Of a stretch of DNA of 64,000 nt, positions 34,857-45,412 are shown one piece after another. Every line of letters begins with the position of its first letter. Position 1 is the first letter of the stretch. The stretch comes from Scleromitrula shiraiana (taxonomy: Eukaryota; Ascomycota; Leotiomycetes; Helotiales; Sclerotiniaceae), in the NCBI GenBank assembly GCA_028455995.1, contig JABELC010000010.1, forward strand, positions 1,576,001 to 1,640,000. Reading direction: 5' to 3'. A program made the translations under genes and the position numbers. The notes below the pieces were generated by a model. That model searched no databases. It worked only from the letters and a program-made list of their open reading frames with translations, and was not told the origin of the DNA.

Positions 34857-36523
34857 CGAGTTTGTTTGAATTCAACTAAGATAGTATCGATTTTGTTATG
34901 CTGGAGGGTATTCAAGATTACCTCAACGTAAAGATTCACCAAAAGTAGACCATTTCAAAGGGTTTCACCAGATCAGAGATCTTATATACCGTAGCCCAGA
35001 TATACGGAGAACCCGGGTAGTCGTTAGGGTAACATTTCATATACTGCCATCTTGTGGTTGATTCCATAGTATCGACGATGAATTCCCTGCGTATCTCCTA
35101 ACATATCATGAATACGACACGGACTTCTGCAGATCAAGAGCAATGAGACCAAAGATAATGCTGTTACCCCTCATCTTGTCTTACCACAAGTCTTGAGAAG
35201 GTTCAGAAGTCCTTTTGATTGATGCGCCAATTCGGCCATCATACGTACACACATCCCATTCAGAAGGGAGGAGATGCACAACCACAAGAAATGCAAGATG
35301 AAACGAACAAATTGAGAACTCCAACTTACATGGGGAACCTCGAATCTACCTTCTTAATAGATTATCTTTTGCACTTCCCCGCAGTATCACACATATGCAT
35401 GTAAAATCCATCGAGTTCTTTATCATGTATTAATTGATAGAAGATAAGAAACTATTTAATGGACATCCTTATAAATGACAATTATAGTATTGCATCTAAA
35501 TATTTGCAGACTTCTGCTTTCTTGAATCACTTGAGATTTCCTGATGAAATACGAAGCTATTCGATGACCTTGTCGTCGCAAATTCAGAGCTGAGCCAGAC
35601 CATCCGGCTTACGTCCATCATCGGTTTATTTCCAGGTATCAACACTTACTCCCAGTTCAAAGCTATCCACCAAGTATACATGTAGCCCTTCCCCACAAGA
35701 GCTTATGCATTAAGGTCCTTGTGGTGCGGGTTGTGTGGGTTAAAGTTAGAAAAGTTTCAAACGGGGGATCATTAATATAATGCGGGGTCGATGCCGCTTT
35801 TAGCCATAATTTTTTTCCACCACTACTGGCCTTGGATTCTTCATGCACTTATGTTCTAGGCTGGCCGCGAATTGAAAATAGTATCCCCATGGTAAACGGG
35901 CTTTCATGAGTTACCCTTGGTTTGTTAACGTCATACTACAGCAACTTCCATACTACATGCTGAGAAGATCTATATGCCCGAACGTACTAGTGAGAACGTT
36001 TTTAAATACGTGGATTTCATGGTTTGGCCATCGATCATTCTATTTCTAGATTAAACTGAAGAGCTGAAGAAACCGTCCCTGATCTGTTTGGCATTGGCCT
36101 AGTGTTGAGAGCATAATTCCAATGTTGGATCGTTAGTTTTTGTGCTTTTTTTGTATGATAAGTATTTACTCAAGTGGTTTTAATACCCCAATGATACGAA
36201 TCGAAAGACTACCTATCCTTCACTATTGATTCAAATTCTTGATAATTAAGTTGTTGCTTGAGCAATTGATGATTCTGACAATGAATAGAATAGCCTGTTC
36301 AATACTTACGAAATAATTAAGTCTAGTTGTTCAGTTCATGATAAGGGCAATTGTTCAGATTAGATAACACAGCCCCTTGAAATAACTGTTTGGAATTGTC
36401 TGCGTCTGCCCACATTCCGTCTTTCATTTCTTCATCCCATTTTCTAATTTATCCTCTTATTACTCCCACTTAGTTAGAAATTACCATAACTCTTTTTTTA
36501 AGATTCGGTTATAACTTTACAGC
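34857..36523. other. intergenic between two pseudogenes
   Basis: About 1.7 kb of AT-rich sequence between the divergent alcohol oxidase and P450 relics. No gene, tRNA or clear repeat was seen. Confidence 0.45.
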
Positions 36524-37150
36524 ATGTAATATTTTCTTACACTTCCCTGGATTTCATCCGGGGTTGTCGGCTTTTACTTAGCATACGTGTTGTGCTCAAC
36601 CCTCCTTCTTCGTGTGGTCTCACAAAGAGCAGGCTATTCTTCTCCCGTCAAGTATCGCCATTATGATCCCATTCTGGGGTTAGATCTTCTCATGAAGAAA
36701 GGCAAAGCGCGAGAATCCGGAGATTCTCGCTCTATCGATCGAGCCATCTTCAAAGAATATGGCAAGACAGTTCGGACGAATTCTTTTGGGCGAAGTTACT
36801 ACGTTACTATGGACAGTGAGAACATGAAGACTATTCTTGCGACTAAAGTCAACAAGTTCGGTAACGAACCCATGAATCGCGATTCTTGTCATACATTCTT
36901 AGGGGACGGAATCATTACGACTGATGGTGCACTATGGAAACGCTCAAGAGAATTTATTAATCCTATCTTTGCTCGTGCTCAAGTTTCAGGACTCTCTTCA
37001 TTCGAGAGCCACGTTAAGAAAATGATAAATCTAATTCCACGTGATGGATCTACTGTCGACTTACAACCGTTGTTCAAGAAACTCTTCTTAGATAGCTAAA
37101 AAGTATGTAGAGCAGCATGTGTTCATGAAGGAAAGCCGGAATGGAATTAA
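36524..37150 (+). pseudogene. cytochrome P450 relic, CYP52-like N-terminal half
   Basis: The frame starts at ATG 36524 but codon 2 is TAA (36527-36529). Beyond it the frame is open to 37099 and encodes a membrane-anchor helix (SSGVVGFYLAYVLCSTLLL), then P450 N-terminal sequence: KYRHYDPILGLDLL, FGRSYYVTMDSENMKTILAT, DGALWKRSREFINPIFAR and RDGSTVDLQPLFKKLFLDS. These blocks match the CYP52 (alkane/fatty-acid omega-hydroxylase) group. The I helix, ExxR and haem-binding Cys loop are absent. Just after the stop, in the same frame, KYVEQHVFMKE resembles a later P450 segment, consistent with an internal deletion. It cannot make an active enzyme. Confidence 0.82.
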
Positions 37151-37419
37151 GGTTGGTTTGATTCCTGTCTCTGCTTAGTTTAGACTATGGATTTCGTGTT
37201 TCCGGGGGTTTCCATACGAAAGTACGTACATGTAGGGCCCGTTTTACCTAAAAAGAACACAAGAAGGAAATTCGTGTCATTGTTCGTGAAATCGTATGTC
37301 ATCATGATGCCCAAGTGGCATCAACAATAACTCCTTTCCTTCCTTCATAATCCCCCGCCTCACATTATACAGTCATAAGCCTTAGGAGAATGATCCTATT
37401 CCCCCCTTTTCCGCACATA

Positions 37420-37989
37420 CTATGTGGCTTCACCCTCCGCAGTCGCAGTTGCATCTCCATTAACCTCCTTCTCGACAACAATAACATCCATCTGTTTCCT
37501 CACCCTCTTCTTTCTCCTCCTCCGCTTCCCCGTCTCCACCCTCCTTCTCCTCCTCCTAATTCTTTTCCCCCTCCCCCTCCTCCTCCTATTCAAACGAAGA
37601 TAACCCACCAGCGCCAACAACAAAATCCCCACAATACAACCCACCACAATCCCAACCACCCTCGCCGTATCATCGTTCATGGGGGTTTCTGGATTCACCG
37701 TATATGTAACCTGAGGGTTTGATGATGATAGTGGTATAGAGCCTGGGAGAGAGGTCGCTTCGGATGCATTGTCTAGTTCGATGTAGGAGGTGTAGGTTGT
37801 TGTAGGGGCTGAGATTAGGATGGTGAGGAATTGTTCGTGGATGAGATGGGGTATTGTTGTGGGCGTTAGGGGTGGATGGGAAAGTGAGAGGGTGGATTGA
37901 TCGATATGGGTGAAGGGTGAAGAGATTATAGGGTTGTTTATGGAGAGAGATACTGGAGCCATTTTTAGTGTATCTGAGGAAATTACCAT
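37420..37989 (-). CDS. single-pass membrane protein with Arg-rich tail
   Basis: An intronless 189-codon frame from ATG 37989 (a second in-frame ATG at 37962 has equally good context). The N-terminal 100 residues are Ser/Thr/Pro-rich with no signal peptide. One strong membrane span, VVGIVVGCIVGILLLALVGYL (about residues 115-135), is followed immediately by an extremely basic stretch of Arg/Lys pairs and runs, then an acidic Ala/Thr end. The positive-inside rule puts the Arg-rich tail in the cytosol and the Ser/Thr-rich part outside. This layout resembles fungal membrane-anchored wall or signalling proteins, but no specific family is recognised. Confidence 0.65.
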   Translation of the reverse strand: MVISSDTLKMAPVSLSINNPIISSPFTHIDQSTLSLSHPPLTPTTIPHLIHEQFLTILISAPTTTYTSYIELDNASEATSLPGSIPLSSSNPQVTYTVNPETPMNDDTARVVGIVVGCIVGILLLALVGYLRLNRRRRGRGKRIRRRRRRVETGKRRRRKKRVRKQMDVIVVEKEVNGDATATAEGEAT

Positions 37990-38643
37990 TTGAAATTATG
38001 AAACCATGAAGATGATGCGCCGAAGAATGCGAAACGAAGAATTGAATTGAATTAGCTAGCAATGCTCTAAAGAGTTAAGAAAGTATATCACATATATATC
38101 TCGGCGTATCTATGCAGAAAACCTGAACAAAAAGGAAGGCATTCATAGACAAGGCTTCAAAGTAATAATTGGCCGTTAAGAATGCCATGAAGTGACACGT
38201 TGGGTTGAGCTTGGGTAACACGGGCTTCAACTTGTGTGGGTGCACGTTGGCAAATCAACGAAAATCTATAGCCTAAATAAATATTAAAGAAATTTCGTTG
38301 GACAAAGAAAGTTAAATGGTGTTCTATTCCATGGAATTTATGATTATTGGAACGCATGTTTAAATGATTTGACAAAGATTCCTGAGGATGAACTTCCGAA
38401 CTGGCCTCATCGCTTAAAATTGTATCAAGAACTGGAAAATTTAATAAGAAAAAGCAAAGAAATTATCGCATAAATGATATGAGGCTTCCATACATCATTT
38501 ACCCCCAGAACTTGGTTAATATGACATACTGTTTCCTGTAACGCCTACTCAAACAACTCTATAAAAAAACCCCATAGAAAGATATTATAGAAAACCCAGC
38601 TTCCAATGACGATGGGTGCAAGAGAATGCGTCTCAAACCTCGG
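37990..38643. other. intergenic
   Basis: Spacer between the single-pass membrane protein and the 3' end of the NB-ARC gene. No feature seen. Confidence 0.4.
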
Positions 38644-41600
38644 CTATTTGCCCCCTTCAGGAGAGTCAGAGAGATCTTTCGCGAACTTCTCGTAGCCTCT
38701 GTATGCAGTGATAGTAGCATGAGCATCTGAGCCGAATACCTTCGCAAGTCCAGCACAAGCTTCTCTAAAAACTTTCTTAGCTTCCTCCGGACGATTACCA
38801 AGAAGATGCATCACTTCCGCCAGATGTGCTTTGGCTCTGACTGTTTCAGGATGCAAATCGCCCATGTTTCCTTCATAAGCCCGGGATATATGACGATATA
38901 ATCCTGCTGCTTCAGTGTAGCTCAATGCATCACCCCGTTCACGCTTCGCTGCTGCCATATATGATAAACATTGAAGAGTCCAATGGTGTTGAGATCCAAA
39001 AATTCGTGTCAGACCCTCCAGAGCTCTTCCATGTAAAGCATCAATGGTATCCAGAATTTCTTCCCTTTTCTCATCAGTTGGAAGATGACCGCGAAGTATC
39101 TCACCTTTGATGGTAAGACTGTTGAGATAATCTGGGTGTGACTCTCCCAATACTCGTTTCCTACCAATCAATGTGAGGTCAATCTTATGCAGAGCTCCTG
39201 AGTGTTGACCCAACCCAGCAAGAATCATTGCTTGGTGATGAAGACTATTAAGTTGTTCCGGATGAAAATCGTCACTCTCAAAAGTTCCATCGGTATAAAT
39301 CTGTGTTCTATCAATCAATACTTGAGAGCTCAAGCTTTGAGCAGCATGGCACCCTTCCTTCAACCTCAAACATTCCGCGATTTGGTGCCGACTTGTCAAT
39401 ATATCGGGATGTCTTTCACGGTCTAACCACGGACCATGTTCTCTGGCAGTCAAGACCGCGCGGTTCATAGTCAGTGCTTCGTCATATCTACCTTGCGCTA
39501 ACATTACCAAGGCGATATTACTTCTGCATGTCAAAACCAGAGGATGAGAATCTGAAAGCTGAGTAGTGAGTCCGTTGGCGACATTGCTAAGAAGACCTTC
39601 AACTTCGTTGAAATCCGATAAAGAAACGGCCTTAGAGAGCAAAATCCTTGCTTTGAGACTTTTAATATATAGAGTTTGCGGATGTTCTTCACCTTGAGAG
39701 GCCTGACTACCCCGTATAGCTCCCTCCACGAAACGTAATGCATCGTTGAATCTGCCAGACTTATGTAGAACATTCGCAAGATGCTGGCAGCTTATCAGAG
39801 TATCTGGATGATTCGTCCCTAGGAATGCAGCTCGTTTCCTAAAAGCAGTTGAGAATTCGATTTCAGCTGCTTGATAATGCCCAACAAGCATAAGTGACAT
39901 TCCATAATCATCGATGCTAATGCATAGATCGTGTTCGGGAGCATTCATTGATTCTTTCGTAAGTCGGATTTGTCGGAAGAGATCGACTACATCGCATTTG
40001 TTGGTGCCTTCGGACAAGTACAAGATACCTTCAATTCGTTTCTTCCAAAGTTCCTCTGGTTGTTCTTCAGCATAGGTATGCAAGGCCTCTCTGAGTTCCC
40101 CATACTTAGCTAACAAGTCGAGTAATGACAGATGATTCTGCACAATGTTAAGATGTTCGTGAGGTATCGCTTCGGGCAGTGTATCGACTGCAGCTGTAGC
40201 CATCTTCAAAGCATCATTGTAAAGACCCTTGCGAATAAGAAACTTGGACTCCTTGTTGTACACCAAAGCCAAAGATATTCGTACCGAATCGCTATTCTTG
40301 CTCCCATCACTCAAAAAGTGCTCGAAACAATCTTTCCACCATTCTCTATCCTCGTAATCAGGGTCTGGATAATGTTTTGCGAAAGCGATAACTGCTTGTG
40401 TGTACCATTCGAGTTCTTGTTTTATTTCAGATTCGTCTGTTTCGAGTCTTTCTCCAGTAATGATTTTCTTGAGGGAAAGAAAGACCAAAGGGTGCATATT
40501 ATAAGTTTCATCATTATCATTCTCTACCACCAAGAAGTTACCTTTCAAGATACACATGACGATAATAAGGTCTAATGGATCGACTAGAGAGCTGATGATA
40601 GATCGAGGAACTGAGTTTCCACCGAGATAGTACAAATGGTAAAGAACGCGTGCGGCAGTGGCGAAATCTTTGCGAAACTGTCTAGTGTCGATGACCCCTT
40701 TTCCAATTACTGAAGCATCTTCGGAGATCTTAAAAAGTGGTGCAACTGAACTTAACAGACGCAGTTTGAATTGATCATTCGTTCGATATATAGAGATGAA
40801 CTGCGTTAGTTTCATGGAAGTGTCGTTTAAAAGATTTGAGATTTGAGTGATTGCTCTGGGCAGACAGTCGACTAGTAAAGCAATTTCACGAAGTTGTTCA
40901 TCGGTGGATGTTTCGAAGAGATCGATCGTTAACCTATCCCTTAGTAAACACATAGATGGCTCTAGCTCAAGTCCGCCAACCTCGAAAATATTATGCGGTC
41001 CACTTAGAAGACATCCATTGGATTTATTTCTTGTGATCAAGATGATTGCGCCTTCAAAATGTTGCAATCTATCGATTAATCGGCCATGGTCACCACTTTG
41101 CAAGAGGAGGCTGAAATGTTCTCCTGCATCAACAACTAATAGACTGGCAGGATTACGACCAGGTCTTAGCCATTCCTCTAATGATTCATGATTGTCAACA
41201 GAAGCACCGAGCAGCCTCTCTGGACCAAACCAATAAATTGATGCAGATGATTGCTCGCGAATCTGATAAACAAGCTCAGTAATAAGCTCAGTTTTCCTGT
41301 TCAGGTCAGCAAATGATGATAGGTTTAAAAGTAACTACCAAAGACCTTACCCTATACCACCAAGGCCCACCACTGCTAATCTGGTTTTTTGATCTGGCTT
41401 CCAAAGACTGAGTAATTTGGCAAGAGTTGTTGAACGACCGACGAAATGAGGATTCCGAGAGGGTAAGAATTTGGATTCGGATTCCTCATGGGCAACATCG
41501 GTTGCAGCCACCGATTTTTCTAGTGCCTTTTCAACTGCTTCTCTTACAGCTTGCTCGATGATAGTGTTAATTTCTCGAGTATCTGCTATCGCATCCTTTG

Positions 41601-41754
41601 CCGTATCTTGAAGCTTCAGTGAAAGATTCTCCACGGCATCATCCAAGGATTTGTTCAAGTGCTGGCTTATGTGATCAGAAAGCTTCGTAAGAACGTATGG
41701 ATCCGCATCCGACATCTTTGCAGAAATGAATGGACAATCAGTAGATAAGGTCAT
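38644..41754 (-). CDS. NLR-like STAND protein: novel N-terminus, NB-ARC, TPR array
   Basis: Two minus-strand exons, 41754-41351 and 41296-38644, encode 1018 aa; an internal ATG at 41715 would give 1005 aa. The intron interrupts the P-loop: exon 1 ends VVGLGGIG and exon 2 continues KTELITEL (about residues 128-142). NB-ARC features follow: hydrophobic Walker B SLLVVDAGEH, sensor-like IILITRNKS, a GLPL-like DCLPRAIT and an MHD-like YNMHPLVFLSLKK. The C-terminal half (about 430-1000) is a tetratricopeptide array, seen in FGTNHPDTL-type repeats such as GEEHPQTLYIKSLKA and GESHPDYLNSLTIKG. The first 110 residues are helical and acidic with no known effector domain visible. Such proteins act in the cytosol in non-self recognition and cell death in fungi; the specific role is unknown. 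Confidence 0.87.
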
Positions 41755-42565
41755 TACTGGTAGAGAAAAGGAAAGGAGAAGGGAAAAAGAAGAAGAAAAA
41801 GAAGTGGAGATCGGACTGGCTTATGAAGTGCTCGAAATTGATCATTCGAGATGCCACTGGACAATTCTATATAGGTTTGCGAATGTTGCATTCTTATGAA
41901 GACCTGAATGTCACCTTGTGAGATCATTAAGGTTGAAGTCATGCCATGTCACTTGCAGTACTTGCCGCACTTGCAGCAAGAAATGAGTCCAATGCTCCAC
42001 AACACCTATGTGTCCCCATAAGAGCCTGTCGGTTGATGTTAATGTCCAACGAAGTCATCATAATTCGGTTCGCAGATCGTTCAAGGTCTTGATATTTGAA
42101 CCTGAGCTAAATCTCTCAAGTAAGTTGGGATGGATGCAGTCCGTTTTAGCAACGTGCACCGTGCTGATGCGGTTGTTATTCGAGCCTACATTCAGTGTGG
42201 CTGCCATGCTTATGTACTATTTGATCAACTCATGTAAAGGATTATGGATTGAAACCACGTTGTTGTGTTACAAAATGATAGAGAAAATCTCGTTGAGATG
42301 AGTTGGCAGAAAAATAATCCAATCGTATGCAGTTTCTTCCTTTGGGATTACTAATGTCACACCAAGGTGTGTTCTCATAATTTCAACAAGGACCACTGGA
42401 CTAAAATCTAGCATGACATAAGCGAACTGTGGATTATCACGCTAAGATAATGATAACCAAAAAAATATTCTGAAGTTTCCTACAGAAAAAATATGAAGTA
42501 ACAGGAATACTTCAATTCCTAACAACAACCAATTACTCAGGATATTACCAAGATCCGACTTCAAA
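41755..42565. other. divergent promoter region (NLR / SDA1)
   Basis: Lies between the NLR-like gene (-) and SDA1 (+). The first 60 bases have a purine-rich GAAGAAGAAAAAG tract (antisense leader of the NLR gene). No gene supported. Confidence 0.45.
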
Positions 42566-44921
42566 ATGGTTAAAAAGAGAGTTGGCGCATTGGAGAAGGT
42601 TGATGCAGATCTGTATGTGCCTTAATCTTTTTATTCTGGTTCGATTGTTACTAATTATCTACAGTCCAAATTTGCAGTACAAGATTCGAAGAGACCCAAA
42701 GTAAGTAGCATTATTTCCCATCACCAATTGGGACACCATTGACAAGTAATATAGATCCTACAGTGAAGATTTCCTGAATCAATATGGTCAATATCAATCC
42801 CAGAGAGACATTTTTATGTCATCCCCAACCACTGCCACTTCCACTGGTATCATATCTTTTCGCGACCTCATCGACTTCGTTGCACACGTCTCCGATTGTT
42901 TCCCAGAGGATACCGCCGAATTCCCAGAAGACTTGAAGAGAATTTTAACTTTACATCATGCTGAGTTGGAAAGCGAACTGCGGGAAAAGATCGTTGGTAG
43001 TTTGGTCCTATTGCGACGAAAGGAGATAATTGATTCTGCCAATCTGCTCAACACATTATTTCCTATCCTTGTGGCTACGCCGAGTAAAACTTTACGAACA
43101 TTACTCTTCCAAAAAATACTTTCGGATCTGCGAACTTCAAATTCTAAATCTATGAACCATCGTCTTAATCGAACGATGCAAACAGCACTATTCAATTTAC
43201 TCACATCTGATCGTACATCATCCAAGGGTATCTGGGCTGTTAAGATTACAAGAGAGCTTTGGAAACGACAGATATGGACAGATGCGAAAGCCGTAGAAAT
43301 TATGAAAGAGGCTAGTTTGGCAGATAATGAAAAGGTTATTGGTGGTGGAGTAAGATTCTTCCTTGGAGGGGACAAGGAAAGAGAAGAGCTTGAGGATGAA
43401 AGTAGTGATGAGGAAGCTATCGATATCGGGAAATTGAAGCACCAAGTTGGAATCAACAAGAAGACAAAAAAGAAGGCGAAGACTTTGGAAAGGGCCGTTG
43501 AGAAAGTAAAAAGGAACGAGAAGAAGAAGAATCAACCGCATCCACTAAACTTTTCCGCCTTACATCTTTTGCATGATCCTCAAGGATTTGCTGAGACCCT
43601 TTTCTCGAAACATTTACAAAACTCTAAATCGAAACTCAACCTTGAACAAAAGTTAATTGTCCTCCAACTAGTATCACGTCTGGTCGGCTTGCATAAGTTG
43701 ACTGTTATCTCATTATATTCATACTTCATCAAATATCTCACACCGCGTCAGCCATCAGTAACCTCATTCCTAGCATCTCTCGCTCAGGCAACACATAATC
43801 TTGTTCCTCCCGATGCCCTGGAACCATTGGTACAAAAGATCGCAAACGAATTCGTATCAGAAGCATCAGCATCAGAGGTTGCTTCTGCTGGTCTTAATGC
43901 GATTCGAGAAATTTGCGTACGTCAGCCGTTAGCTATGAACGATACTCTTCTCCAAGATTTAGTCATGTACAGGAAGAGCAAAGACAAGGGTACAATGATG
44001 GCCGCAAAGGGTCTTTTGTCATTGTATCGTGAAGTTGGAGCCGACTTGTTGAAGAAGAGAGATCGAGGAAAGACTGCAACTATGGGTCTGAAGAGCGGCC
44101 TTATCAAGGAGAGACGTTTCGGTGAAGCTGATGTGGGTGGTATTGAGGGTTTGGAGTTGCTCGAACAGTGGAAGGAAGATGAACGGAAACGAAAGCGTGC
44201 TGAAAGAGGGTTACCAGAAGAACTCGGTACAGATGAGGAAGAAGAGGATGAAGACGACTGGGGAGCATGGGATGTTCAATCAGATGCTAGCAGTGATTCT
44301 GGAGGTTGGATTAATGTTGAAAGTGATGGAGAAATCGAGATTAGCGATAGTGAAGACGAAAAGCCGGCTCCGAAGAAACTTAAACTCGATAATAAGAATA
44401 CCGACGCAACAGAAAACCAGGAAAAAGAAGATGCAGACAAATCACTCGAACAGAAGATTTCCAGTCTTGCAACAACAAGAATTCTTACACCAGCTGATCT
44501 TGCAAAACTTCAAGAACTTCGTTTAGAAGCTAGCTTGAATAAAGCGATGGGAAACAAGACTCAATCACAGAGGCAGAAAGAGCTAGCTGCACGACACGCA
44601 GATGATCCACTGACCGCCGATCAGATTGAGGGCTTCTCTAAGCTACGCAAGAGCACTAAAGAAGAGATGATAGCATTGGCCAGGGAAGGAAAGGGCGATC
44701 GAAATGAACATAAATCGACTCAAGCCTTAAGACGCCAGAAGAAGGATGATGAAGGAAAGAGTACTACCAACAAGGAGAAGGCTAGAAAGAAGAATTTCAT
44801 GATGACCTTGGGTAAAGCAAAGGTTAAGCAGAAGAGAAGTTTGCAACATACAAGAAGAGTATTGAAGGGACATATTGAGCGAAGCAAACGTGGTGGAAAG
44901 AGAGGAAATATTGGTAATTAA
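42566..44921 (+). CDS. SDA1: SDA1, 60S ribosome biogenesis protein
   Basis: Three exons, 42566-42612, 42665-42700 and 42755-44921, encode 749 aa, close to the yeast protein. The spliced N-terminus MVKKRVGALEKVDADLPNL and the following IRRDPKSYSEDFLNQYGQY are family hallmarks; two tiny exons are needed to build them. The body is HEAT-like helical, with conserved SDLRTSNSKSMNHRLNR, PLNFSALHLLHDPQGFAE and KDKGTMMAAKGLLSLYREV. An acidic insert (DEEEEDEDDWGAWD) and a Lys/Arg-rich C-terminus ending KRGGKRGNIGN follow. SDA1 acts in the nucleolus and nucleus in maturation and export of pre-60S particles and affects actin and G1 progression in yeast. The gene looks fully intact. Confidence 0.95.
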
Positions 44922-45412
44922 TTCTGAGGCTACAGATGCACAAAAAATCGAATCTTATCTTAATAAAAGCTGCACTTGGAGTTCGGTGTATAATGCATCA
45001 TCGTGTTATACAAACCTTCCTACGTATGTATCACTAGTATAGACAATTATATATATTGAATATTCTATATTGACCTGGACAATCAAGTAATTCAGATTTG
45101 ATCATTCAACCGAAGGATATTCCATGAATGGGTGCATCACCTCGTGCCTACCTCAGCAAAGTTTATATTATAGAGCTTCCGTTCGGCCATTTCGTATTTT
45201 TCTTATTGTTTTCTCTTTGGGAAGTCGTAGTAGAGGAGCTCAATTGATTTATAACAACTCTTAAGTTTACGGCCCCCAACTCCAACTTCGATGTTATTTT
45301 CTTTTCCTCTTTATTCCATTCTTACAGGCGCTCGTTGGACCATACATTCTTTTAAATTTCGTCAACTAAATATCTTGAATAATTCTACAACTCAATATAT
45401 TTCTTCAACAAC
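44922..45412. other. intergenic
   Basis: SDA1 3' region and upstream region of the next gene. No feature seen. Confidence 0.4.

Noticed and set aside
32225..37150. Repeat-induced point mutation (RIP) as the cause of the pseudogenes
   Set aside because: A CAA to TAA change in the P450 fits RIP, but the other lesions include insertions, deletions and non-CpA substitutions, and the loci are not extremely AT-rich or repeated here.
37390..37722. Plus-strand open frame of 110 codons rich in Pro/His
   Set aside because: It is the antisense shadow of the Arg-rich tail of the minus-strand membrane protein; composition is an artefact of the CT-rich strand.
39202..41191. Several plus-strand open frames across the NB-ARC/TPR gene
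   Set aside because: All lie opposite the long minus-strand coding exon and lack family features.
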